Shown here: in pieces, positions 18,046 to 26,292 of the stretch | How the letters are laid out: each line of letters starts with the position of its first letter | How positions within the stretch are numbered: position 1 is the stretch's first letter | Assembly (NCBI GenBank): GCA_905182745.1 | Contig: CAJJCR010000013.1 | Coordinates: forward strand, 1-48,433 | Source of the DNA: Bacteroidetes bacterium MED-G20 | GTDB lineage: Bacteria > Bacteroidota > Bacteroidia > Flavobacteriales_D > Parvicellaceae | Direction: 5' to 3' | Length of the DNA: 48,433 nt | The notes under the pieces: model-generated | The model's database searches: none | What the model was told of the DNA's origin: nothing | The model's input: only the letters and a program-made list of their open reading frames with translations | Position numbers and translations under genes: made by a program

Positions 18046-19356
18046 TTAATTTTCAGGGTCAAGTCCATACTTTTCGCAGTACTTTAAATAGTTCTTTTTT
18101 TGATCATTTGAAAGATCAATTTTTCTTCCATCAATAAATGCATGAATAATTTTATTGGTACTTATTTCTAATGCATCTCCCTGTGAGACAAATAAAGTTG
18201 CAGATTTGCCCTTGGCGATTAATCCGTAATTATTGATTTCCAAAATTTTAGCGCAATTTAACGTTAATGCTTTTATGGCCTCCTCATATGGTAATCCATA
18301 AGCTACCGCTGTGCCAGCTAAAAATGGTATGTTTCGAGATTGCATTTGTTCCATATCTCCTTGGTTGTCAAAACAGAAGAGAATTCCTGCTTTGTTTAAT
18401 ATGGATGGCAACTTATAACTTATATCTAATTCGCTTTGTTTGTAGGAAGGTAAAGAATGAACTCTACTAACTATCACAGAAATTTCATTTTCAGCAATCA
18501 GTTCTGGGATATAATGGGCATCTTTTCCACCAACTATAGTTAATTTCTCAATGTTAAATTCTTTTTTAAACTCGATAATTTCTTTTATTTGAAAAACTTT
18601 ATCTGCGTGAACATAAAGTCTTTTTTTACCATTAAATATATTTCTCATAGCTTCCATTCTTAAATCAACAGTCAAAGAATTTTTTTTGGCATATGCTCTT
18701 GCAATTTCAAAGAAATCATAAATTTCATTTTTGGAATTTTTTACTTTTGACTTTACTTTTTCGATGTCTAATTCACTATTTATATTGGCGTTAACCCTAT
18801 TCTTTGGCCAATTCATGTGAATACCTTCGTCAGACCTGACGACGGCATCTTCCCAGTTCCATGAGTCGAATCTCATTACAGAAGAAGACCCAGAAACAAT
18901 TCCTCCTCTGGGAGAAATCTGACCAAGAAGTATTCCATTAGATCTTACAGTAGGAGTTATCCTAGAATCTGTATTAAAAGATGTAAGAGTTCTTGAGTTA
19001 GGATTAAACTTACCTGTCTCTCGGTAATCTTTGGTAGCCCTTATAGCTCCAACCTCCATTAGCCCAATAGTGGAGTTCATAGCAATAAAACCTGGATAAA
19101 CTTCTTTACCAAATACATCAATTACAATGTCATACTTGGAAGTATCTATCTTATTAATTTCAACATCAACGCATTCTATAATAATACCATCTTTAAAACC
19201 TATAGCAGATTTTTCAATTACTTTTCCATTTCCAACATGTAAATTTCCTCCATATAATAAAACACTATTTGTTTGTAAATCTCCAGGTGTTACTTGAGAA
19301 ATTCCATTACTAAAAGAAAATATAATAATCAGTGTTATGTGAAAAAACTTATTCAT
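18046..19356 (-). CDS. Exported amidohydrolase-fold protein, apparently without catalytic metal site
   Basis: A 436-residue protein with a signal peptide (about 1-20, ending Gly-Ile-Ser-Gln). It shows the amidohydrolase superfamily layout: an N-terminal beta-sandwich strand set (ALLYGG-like start, then DVFGKEVYPGFIAM), a TIM-barrel-like middle and a C-terminal segment ALTLNCAKILEINNYG that returns to the sandwich. Where active members have His-x-His after the Pro-Gly-(Phe/Leu)-(Ile/Val) turn, this one reads Ala-Met-Asn-Ser-Thr. The later metal His/Asp positions are also not obvious. It is therefore probably a non-catalytic partner of the larger amidohydrolase encoded directly upstream (8-nt overlap). 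Confidence 0.75.
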   Translation of the reverse strand: MNKFFHITLIIIFSFSNGISQVTPGDLQTNSVLLYGGNLHVGNGKVIEKSAIGFKDGIIIECVDVEINKIDTSKYDIVIDVFGKEVYPGFIAMNSTIGLMEVGAIRATKDYRETGKFNPNSRTLTSFNTDSRITPTVRSNGILLGQISPRGGIVSGSSSVMRFDSWNWEDAVVRSDEGIHMNWPKNRVNANINSELDIEKVKSKVKNSKNEIYDFFEIARAYAKKNSLTVDLRMEAMRNIFNGKKRLYVHADKVFQIKEIIEFKKEFNIEKLTIVGGKDAHYIPELIAENEISVIVSRVHSLPSYKQSELDISYKLPSILNKAGILFCFDNQGDMEQMQSRNIPFLAGTAVAYGLPYEEAIKALTLNCAKILEINNYGLIAKGKSATLFVSQGDALEISTNKIIHAFIDGRKIDLSNDQKKNYLKYCEKYGLDPEN

Positions 19357-22300
19357 CTATTTCAAAATCATTGCATTTGTGAAGTTTATTTTCTTGCTGT
19401 TTAATTTTTTCAGTTGGAAAACCATTTTTCTTAGCCCGTATCATTTCAGTAATTAGAGTAGACCTCTTTTTTTCATTTTCTTTAAACAGTTCATTTTGTA
19501 TTTTCTCATCGTAAAGAAGCAATCCATCGACATAAGTCTGTTCTACTCTAGAATAAATTGAAAGTGGAGAATTATTCCATACAACAATATCCGCATCCTT
19601 GCCAACTTTTAAGGAGCCAGTTTTATTATCAATATGCAAAAGTTTTGCAGGATTAATAGTCACCAATTTAATTGCTTCATTTTCTGAACATCCTCCATAC
19701 TTTATTGCTTTACTGGCTTCTTGATTTAATCTTCTACCCATCTCGGCATCGTCAGAGTTAACAGCTGTTACAACTCCCATTTTACTTAAAAGACAGGCGT
19801 TGTAAGCAATGGCATCTCTTACTTCAAATTTATAAGCCCACCAATCTGAGAAAGTTGAGGCTCCAGCTCCGTGTTTTTTCATTTTATCGGCAACTTTGTA
19901 CCCCTCTAATATGTGGGTAAACGTATTAATTTTGAATCCCATAGAATCTGCCATTTTCATCAGCATATTTATCTCAGATTGAATGTAAGAATGGCATGTA
20001 ATAAATCTTTTTTCATTTATAATTTCACTTAATGCGTCGAGTTGAAGATTTTGTTTAGGTTCAATTTTATTTAATTTTTCTTTTTTACTTAAAAGAGCAT
20101 AATCGTCAATGGATTTTTGGTATTCTTTGGCTTCTCTAAATGCATCGTAATATATTTGCTCTACACCCATCCTAGTTTGTGGGTATCTAATACTATATCT
20201 CCATCCCCAATTAGATTGTTTTACGTTCTCTCCAAGTGCAAATTTTATAAATCCAGGTGCAGATTTGATTTTCATTTTTTCTGCTGGCTGGCCCCATCTC
20301 ATTTTAATTATTGCGCTCTGTCCTCCAATAGGATTTGCGGACCCGTGTAATAATTGTGCAGCAGTTACTCCCCCTGAAAGTTGTCTATAGATATTTATAT
20401 CCTCGGGATTAATTACATCTCCAATTCTTACTTCTGAAGTTATAGCGTTGGAACCCTCGTTTACCCCGCTTTGAATTGCAATGTGTGAATGCTCATCTAT
20501 AATTCCAGGACTAATGTGTTTCCCTTGCAAATCTACAATGGTTGTGATTTTATCATTTTTACAATTAATCTCCTTACCTAATGCAAATATCTTACCTTCT
20601 TTAATCCATAAATCCCCTTTAAATGTTTCTAATTCATCCGCAGTCCATATAGTAGCATTTTTAAATAGAATATTAGATTGCTTAGGGATTTGAGATGGAC
20701 AAAAATCAAGATGCTGGTTGATGACAAAACTTTCTTTAACTTCTTTAGATTTTATTGAAATTTTATTAGAAACTGTAGTAGTTTTATTTTTTAAAGCTGT
20801 CCATTTAAACCATTCGCCGTTTTTATCTTGCCCCTCGCCACTTAGCTTTAAGCCATCCCCAAAAGTATTTCCAGAAAGCCTAATAAAATTATCTCCTTCA
20901 GGATAGCTAATAACAATAGCTTTGTCTTGGTAGTTTAAAGTAGCATCTACAGTTTTATTAGTTTTTGTTTTAATTTTATCTCCATAGATATTTAAAACAA
21001 TATCGCCATTTACTGTACTGTCTTTTAAAATATTATATTTCAACTTTGCATTGGGCTTTTCTAATGTCCCAGAAATAACCAATTGCTTCTTTTTATTTCC
21101 TGTTATTAAGGTGTAATTCCCTCTTATATCTATAAGTGTATTAAGAGACTCAAATTCTTTTTTCCCAAGAACCCAATTTTCTAAAATTTTGGAATTTTTG
21201 GAAAAAATTTCTTTACTTGTAATAAGAAAGTTAGCCAACTTATTTTTCTCTAATGTTCCACAAACAGAGTCTATTCCAAGCCATTTGGAAGGAAGCTCTG
21301 TAAGTGAGTAAAGTATTTTATTATTGCTTGCACCCTGGTCAATACTTTGCCTAATATGTTTAAAAAAATCTTTTGAATTTAATTTATCTGATGTAATACT
21401 AAAAGCAATATTTTCTTTTTCTAAAGAGCTAATATTTGTTGTTGCATATTTCCAATGGGATAAATCAGATGTACTAACAGATATTGCGTCGTACGGATTG
21501 TCTAAATTCATCGGTTTGGGATAGTTTATAGGGACAATTAGCCTTGGATTTATCTTCATTATTTCACTTAAGTTTTCGTATTCCTTGCCACTTCCCTTGA
21601 ATATAAAACTGACATCTGATTCTTCAGATATTTTATTTGCTCTAAAAAGATCAAGTTTTCTTTCTAGAATGAAAATATTAGGATAGTTTTTATTTTCGAT
21701 CTGTGCTTCTAGAGAAAGATTGATTTCTGGGTGGCTATGCCTATCGTTTTTTTCATACCATTTTGCATCTGTAAAAAATTGTCTTAGAAGTGCTATTGAA
21801 CCCATTAGTGAAGTAGGGTAAGCCTGGTTAGAATTTCCTTTGTTAAAAGAATAAAAATTTGCTGCTTTATCCAATAAAAACATTTGCTTGTCATTTTTTG
21901 TTAAAATCAATAAGCTTCCAGTTCCACGAACGATTCCATTTTTTTGATGACTGACTACTAAACCATATCCTTTCTTAAGCAATGGAGTAAATTTTTCGTA
22001 GTTGACATTGATATTCTCAACAGAATTGTATTCTGGTCTTACGGCTTCGTTCCAATAATAAGGTCCATATTTAGATGTCTTATACTGTGGAGAATTAGAC
22101 CTGTTTTTTTTGACTTCTTTTTGAATGTTTAAATCACTGTAAAGTTCAATGAAGGAAGGATATATATAACTTCCTTTTAAATCGTGGATAATCGCATTAT
22201 TTGGGACAGAAATGTCTTTGCCAATAGCAACAATTCTATTACCTTTAATAATCAAGATTCCATCTTCAATGACTAGGTTTTGGCTTTGATGAATTTTGCA

Positions 22301-22426
22301 GTTAATAAATGCATGTGGGAATTCTACTTTTTCTTTTATACCAATATGAGGATTGTAATTATTTTTTTGAGCCGGGGAGTAAAAAACTGTAAAAAAACAT
22401 AAAACAAACAGAAGGTATCTTTTCAT
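19349..22426 (-). CDS. Large exported double amidohydrolase family protein
   Basis: A 1025-residue protein with a signal peptide (1-19). The first half (about 25-440) has the amidohydrolase layout but lacks His-x-His (its turn reads SFIELYSDLNI). A beta-rich linker (about 440-570) follows. The second half (about 575-1000) is a likely active metal-dependent hydrolase: HSH in GIIDEHSHIA, a His in FITCHSYIQSE, a His in NTFTHILEG and an Asp in AVNSDDAEM, with the closing DADIVVWNN strand typical of the superfamily. Such proteins hydrolyse amide or cyclic imide bonds; the substrate is unknown, and export argues for an extracellular or periplasmic compound. It overlaps the 436-residue gene by 8 nt. 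Confidence 0.82.
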   Translation of the reverse strand: MKRYLLFVLCFFTVFYSPAQKNNYNPHIGIKEKVEFPHAFINCKIHQSQNLVIEDGILIIKGNRIVAIGKDISVPNNAIIHDLKGSYIYPSFIELYSDLNIQKEVKKNRSNSPQYKTSKYGPYYWNEAVRPEYNSVENINVNYEKFTPLLKKGYGLVVSHQKNGIVRGTGSLLILTKNDKQMFLLDKAANFYSFNKGNSNQAYPTSLMGSIALLRQFFTDAKWYEKNDRHSHPEINLSLEAQIENKNYPNIFILERKLDLFRANKISEESDVSFIFKGSGKEYENLSEIMKINPRLIVPINYPKPMNLDNPYDAISVSTSDLSHWKYATTNISSLEKENIAFSITSDKLNSKDFFKHIRQSIDQGASNNKILYSLTELPSKWLGIDSVCGTLEKNKLANFLITSKEIFSKNSKILENWVLGKKEFESLNTLIDIRGNYTLITGNKKKQLVISGTLEKPNAKLKYNILKDSTVNGDIVLNIYGDKIKTKTNKTVDATLNYQDKAIVISYPEGDNFIRLSGNTFGDGLKLSGEGQDKNGEWFKWTALKNKTTTVSNKISIKSKEVKESFVINQHLDFCPSQIPKQSNILFKNATIWTADELETFKGDLWIKEGKIFALGKEINCKNDKITTIVDLQGKHISPGIIDEHSHIAIQSGVNEGSNAITSEVRIGDVINPEDINIYRQLSGGVTAAQLLHGSANPIGGQSAIIKMRWGQPAEKMKIKSAPGFIKFALGENVKQSNWGWRYSIRYPQTRMGVEQIYYDAFREAKEYQKSIDDYALLSKKEKLNKIEPKQNLQLDALSEIINEKRFITCHSYIQSEINMLMKMADSMGFKINTFTHILEGYKVADKMKKHGAGASTFSDWWAYKFEVRDAIAYNACLLSKMGVVTAVNSDDAEMGRRLNQEASKAIKYGGCSENEAIKLVTINPAKLLHIDNKTGSLKVGKDADIVVWNNSPLSIYSRVEQTYVDGLLLYDEKIQNELFKENEKKRSTLITEMIRAKKNGFPTEKIKQQENKLHKCNDFEIDE

Positions 22427-22489
22427 CTTCGATGAATTTATAAATATTAACTATATCTTGCATTAAAGTTCAATAAATAATTTAATAAA

Positions 22490-22846
22490 ATGAAATCTCA
22501 TAATATTTCTCTGATAAGTTCCCTAATACTAATTACCATGAGCGGCTGGGGCTATCTATCCTCAGAAACCCCCTCTGTAACAGCATTGATACCATTATTT
22601 TTTGGTGTGATTTTACTATTGTGTTACCCAGGCATAAAGAAAGAAAATAAAATTATTGCTCACATTGCCGTCACTTTAACTCTACTTGTTTTTCTAGCTC
22701 TTTTTATGCCATTAAAAGGTGCTTTTGGAAGAGAAGATAATGGCGCAGTTTTAAGAATATTTTTGATGATTATTGGATCAGGAATTTCCCTTTTTGGATT
22801 TATAAAAAGCTTTATAGATGCAAGAAAAGCTAGGGAAAATAGTTAA
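22490..22846 (+). CDS. Small four-helix membrane protein, unknown function
   Basis: A 118-residue protein with four hydrophobic segments (about 6-24, 28-46, 53-73, 85-107), short loops and a charged C-terminus (DARKARENS). Overall pattern is like small DUF/TMEM14-type membrane proteins but I cannot assign a family. The gene is divergent from the amidohydrolase operon (64 nt between starts) and lies 25 nt before hflX, so it may be the first gene of that transcript. Confidence 0.65.
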   Translation: MKSHNISLISSLILITMSGWGYLSSETPSVTALIPLFFGVILLLCYPGIKKENKIIAHIAVTLTLLVFLALFMPLKGAFGREDNGAVLRIFLMIIGSGISLFGFIKSFIDARKARENS

Positions 22847-22870
22847 TTTTTAAAACAACCTAACCCATCA

Positions 22871-23992
22871 TTGGAAAAAGCAGTTCTTGTAGGAATTAAT
22901 TACTCTTCTCAAACCAACGCCCAAACTAAAGAGTTTTTGGATGAATTGGCATTTCTTGCTCTTACATCAGGAGCTAAAATGGTCAAAAAATTTACCCAAT
23001 CTCTGAATGTCGCCCATTCTACAACCTTTGTTGGTAAAGGAAAACTTATTGAAATAGAGCATTTTGTAAAAGAAAATGAAATCGATTTGGTAATATTTGA
23101 TGATGATTTAACTCCTTCACAATTAAGAAATATTGAAAAGCAATTATGCTGTAAAATTTTAGATAGAAGTAATTTAATACTGGATATTTTTGCTAGTAGA
23201 GCTAGAACTGCCCATGCTAAAACCCAAGTAGAATTAGCTCAGTATCAGTACCTTTTACCTAGACTTACTCGAATGTGGACCCACTTAGAAAGGCAAAAAG
23301 GAGGAATAGGAATGAGAGGTCCTGGAGAGACACAGATTGAATCCGATCGAAGAATAATCAACCAAAAAATAAGTAATTTAAAACAAAAGCTTACTAAAAT
23401 TGACAAGCAAAAATTTGCGCAAAGAAAGAATCGAGGGAATATGGTCAAAGTTGCCCTTGTTGGTTATACTAATGTTGGCAAATCAACATTAATGAATATT
23501 ATAAGTAAGTCAAAAGTCTTTGCAGAAAACAAACTATTTGCAACATTAGATACAACTGTAAGAAAAGTAGTGGTAGATCAAGTTCCATTTTTACTCAGCG
23601 ACACAGTGGGATTTATAAGAAAATTACCGCATCAGCTTGTAGAGTCTTTTAAATCGACGTTAGACGAAGTTAGAGACGCTGATATTTTAGTTCATGTAGT
23701 GGATTTTTCCCATTCCGTTTACCAAGATCAAATGAATTCAGTCAATGAGACTTTGAATGAGTTAATGACAGACCCTAAGGAAACAATATTGTGTTTTAAT
23801 AAGATTGATAGGATTCCAAAAGATGAATTAAAATCTCTAAAAGGGTTTTGGGAGAACAAAGAATTTAATGTTGTATTTATTTCTGCAACTGAAAAATCAG
23901 GAATTCAAAATTTAAAAAAAGAACTTTTTATTAAAGTAAAGGATATTCACTATACTAGATTCCCTTTTAATAAGACCCCTGTTTATTATTAA
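22871..23992 (+). CDS. hflX: GTPase HflX
   Basis: A 373-residue ribosome-associated GTPase. The N-terminal HflX domain (about 1-165) contains FVGKGKLIEI and GGIGMRGPGETQIESDRR; a linker coiled coil (about 160-190) follows; and the G domain has G1 GYTNVGKS (198-205), G3 DTVG (244-247) and G4 NKID (310-313). HflX splits or rescues stalled and hibernating 70S ribosomes. The start is TTG at 22871 (Leu-Glu-Lys-Ala follows); no ATG occurs before the conserved N-terminal strand. Confidence 0.93.
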   Translation: MEKAVLVGINYSSQTNAQTKEFLDELAFLALTSGAKMVKKFTQSLNVAHSTTFVGKGKLIEIEHFVKENEIDLVIFDDDLTPSQLRNIEKQLCCKILDRSNLILDIFASRARTAHAKTQVELAQYQYLLPRLTRMWTHLERQKGGIGMRGPGETQIESDRRIINQKISNLKQKLTKIDKQKFAQRKNRGNMVKVALVGYTNVGKSTLMNIISKSKVFAENKLFATLDTTVRKVVVDQVPFLLSDTVGFIRKLPHQLVESFKSTLDEVRDADILVHVVDFSHSVYQDQMNSVNETLNELMTDPKETILCFNKIDRIPKDELKSLKGFWENKEFNVVFISATEKSGIQNLKKELFIKVKDIHYTRFPFNKTPVYY

Positions 23993-24021
23993 GAAATAAT
24001 TTTTGCTATATTCAAATTCGA

Positions 24022-24960
24022 ATGGGAAAGAAATTAGTAATAGGTTCTTCTGGCCAAATTGGTGTTGAGTTAATTGAACAATTAACAAAAGATTTTGGTG
24101 CCAACCAAGTTATAGCTGCGGATATAAAACCAGTTTTAAAGGGGAAAACTTTAGGGGTTGAATATATTACACTTAATGTTTTAGACAAAGACAATTTATT
24201 TAAAATAATAAAAGAACACAATATTTCAGAAGTTTATTTATTGGCAGCAATGTTATCTGCAATTGCTGAGAAAAATATTCAATTAGCATGGGATCTAAAT
24301 ATGAAAGGCCTATTTAATATTTTAGATTTAGCAAAAGAAAAACATGTTGAAAAGATTTTTTGGCCTAGTTCTATTGCTGTTTTTGGACCAACAAGCCCAA
24401 AATTAAATACTCCTCAATCAACTTTATTAGAACCCTCCACAGTTTATGGCATTAGTAAAATGTCTGGTGAAAGATGGTGTGAATATTATTTTTTAAAATA
24501 TGGAGTAGACGTAAGAAGTTTAAGATATCCAGGAATAATAAGCTATAAATCTCCACCAGGAGGAGGAACTACAGATTATGCAATAGAAATTTTTCATGCT
24601 GCAATTAATTATGGTTTTTATGATTCTTTTATTGCCAAAGAAGTTACACTTCCAATGATTTATATGCAAGACGCTATACGAGCAACTATGGAAATCATGC
24701 AAGTCGAAAGAAAAAAATTGACTATAAATTCTAGTTATAATTTGGCTGCAATAAGTTTTAATCCTGAAGAAATCGCCAATGAAATAAAATTATTATTCCC
24801 AGAATTTAAAATAACTTACAGTACTGATTTTAGAAATAAAATTGCATTATCTTGGCCTTGCAGTATTGATGATAGTTTTGCCAGAAACGATTGGGGATGG
24901 AAACATGATTTTGACTTGAAGAAGACCACATTAGAAATGGTAAATGGAATTAAAATTTAA
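24022..24960 (+). CDS. NAD-dependent epimerase/dehydratase, probable L-threonine 3-dehydrogenase (SDR type)
   Basis: A 312-residue extended SDR. The NAD-binding loop GSSGQIG is at 8-14, the D35-type acidic residue follows in AADIKP, and the catalytic Tyr142 and Lys146 lie in TVYGISKMSGE. PGIISYKSPPGGGTTDYA and PMIYMQDAIRATMEIMQ are the blocks that mark bacterial short-chain threonine dehydrogenases (cold-adapted Flavobacterium enzymes are known). It would oxidise L-threonine to 2-amino-3-ketobutyrate. It follows hflX by 29 nt and ends 3 nt from the convergent acyltransferase gene. Confidence 0.85.
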   Translation: MGKKLVIGSSGQIGVELIEQLTKDFGANQVIAADIKPVLKGKTLGVEYITLNVLDKDNLFKIIKEHNISEVYLLAAMLSAIAEKNIQLAWDLNMKGLFNILDLAKEKHVEKIFWPSSIAVFGPTSPKLNTPQSTLLEPSTVYGISKMSGERWCEYYFLKYGVDVRSLRYPGIISYKSPPGGGTTDYAIEIFHAAINYGFYDSFIAKEVTLPMIYMQDAIRATMEIMQVERKKLTINSSYNLAAISFNPEEIANEIKLLFPEFKITYSTDFRNKIALSWPCSIDDSFARNDWGWKHDFDLKKTTLEMVNGIKI

Positions 24961-24963
24961 CTT

Positions 24964-26289
24964 TTAATTTAATTTTCTTTGAACTCTGTCAAACGCTTCT
25001 TTAACACTGTGGAATGCTTCTTTTTTTGAAGCGCTTTTATAATTCCATCTTCCCCTAAATTTGATTAAAAGTATCCAGTACCTGAAATTAACCATTGCAA
25101 TTATTGGAGCTGCAAATAAAAAGACGAGCCCATAAGACCAGTCTTTAAAAATTGTTAGTAAAAGAGCTATTAAAAGCCAATAGAATGTAAATAGAATAAT
25201 ACTAATAGCTAGTTTTAGTGACGAATGAAAATGTTTGTCTTTAATTTTATTTTCAACAAACCAAACAGGTATTTTATATGGAATATAATTTGTTAGGAGT
25301 CCTGCTAAGTGAAAAGGGAATAACAATAATAGAATGAAGCTTAAAACACTTAAGGTCAAATACGATGAGGGCAATTTATTTAACAAATAAGGTCTTATTT
25401 TATAATTAGACATAAAAGCTTTTACAATTTTCAAATCTGCTATAATATTTTTGTAATCTTCTGGGTTTTGCTTGCTCAGAGATTCAGCTTTGAACAATTT
25501 TTCTTTTCTTAAATCAAACTTTATTTTAGGGTCTGTAATCTTTTTTAATAGTGGAAAGCTGTGAAGAAGATAATATACCTCCTCATAGTTTTCAGCATCC
25601 TGAATATTAATCATCAAAGAAGATAAATCATCTGCTATTTTTAAAGTTAATTTATTAATAGCCTCTGCGTTGTTGTCTTTAAAATTTGAAAAATAGTCAC
25701 CTACTTTGATTGGGTCTCCTACGTTAAGTAAAATATCGGAGTTCATTTTAAAATGACTTTCATAATCTATCCCAAGAGGAATTATATACAATGGAACTTC
25801 TTTTCCAAATTTCGAAAGTGTTCCAAATGCAATTCTAGCCAACCCTTTTTTAAGTGGACGAAGTGTTTTTTTATAATTATGATTTCCTTCTGGGAAGATG
25901 ACTAAATTGTCTTTTTTCCTTAATATTTCGTGACAGTCATTAAATGTTTCTTCATTTTTTTCAATGGTGTTCACTCCGTCTCTTTGCCTGTAAACAGGGA
26001 GCATATAACATTTTCTTAAAATTTTATTAGCAATTTTTTTTTTGAAAACATCTGCTCTAGCCAAAAAGTTTAGTGGAGCATCTGTCTGGACTGCAATTAC
26101 AATTGCATCCAAAAATGCATTTTGATGATTAACAGCATATATAATTCCAGCATTTTTAGGAATTTTTTCCTTTCCTAGATACTTAAATTTTTTAAAATAG
26201 GTTCTAGATCCTGTAATTGATATTGCATAACCAATTTTGTACGGCAAAAACCAATTTTTAAACAAATAACCTATCCAAAATTTACGCAT
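24964..26289 (-). CDS. Lysophospholipid acyltransferase family protein
   Basis: A 441-residue membrane protein. The acyltransferase domain has NHQNAFLDA (His55, Asp61), FLARADVFKK, the FPEGNH block that binds glycerol-phosphate, and a later PLYIIPLGID strand, all typical of PlsC-type enzymes. The C-terminal third has four or so hydrophobic helices (about 305-410) ahead of a basic tail. It probably transfers an acyl chain to a lysophospholipid or related lipid in the inner membrane. It is 3 nt downstream of pheT on the same strand, so probably read from the pheT promoter. Confidence 0.82.
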   Translation of the reverse strand: MRKFWIGYLFKNWFLPYKIGYAISITGSRTYFKKFKYLGKEKIPKNAGIIYAVNHQNAFLDAIVIAVQTDAPLNFLARADVFKKKIANKILRKCYMLPVYRQRDGVNTIEKNEETFNDCHEILRKKDNLVIFPEGNHNYKKTLRPLKKGLARIAFGTLSKFGKEVPLYIIPLGIDYESHFKMNSDILLNVGDPIKVGDYFSNFKDNNAEAINKLTLKIADDLSSLMINIQDAENYEEVYYLLHSFPLLKKITDPKIKFDLRKEKLFKAESLSKQNPEDYKNIIADLKIVKAFMSNYKIRPYLLNKLPSSYLTLSVLSFILLLLFPFHLAGLLTNYIPYKIPVWFVENKIKDKHFHSSLKLAISIILFTFYWLLIALLLTIFKDWSYGLVFLFAAPIIAMVNFRYWILLIKFRGRWNYKSASKKEAFHSVKEAFDRVQRKLN

Positions 26290-26292
26290 AAC

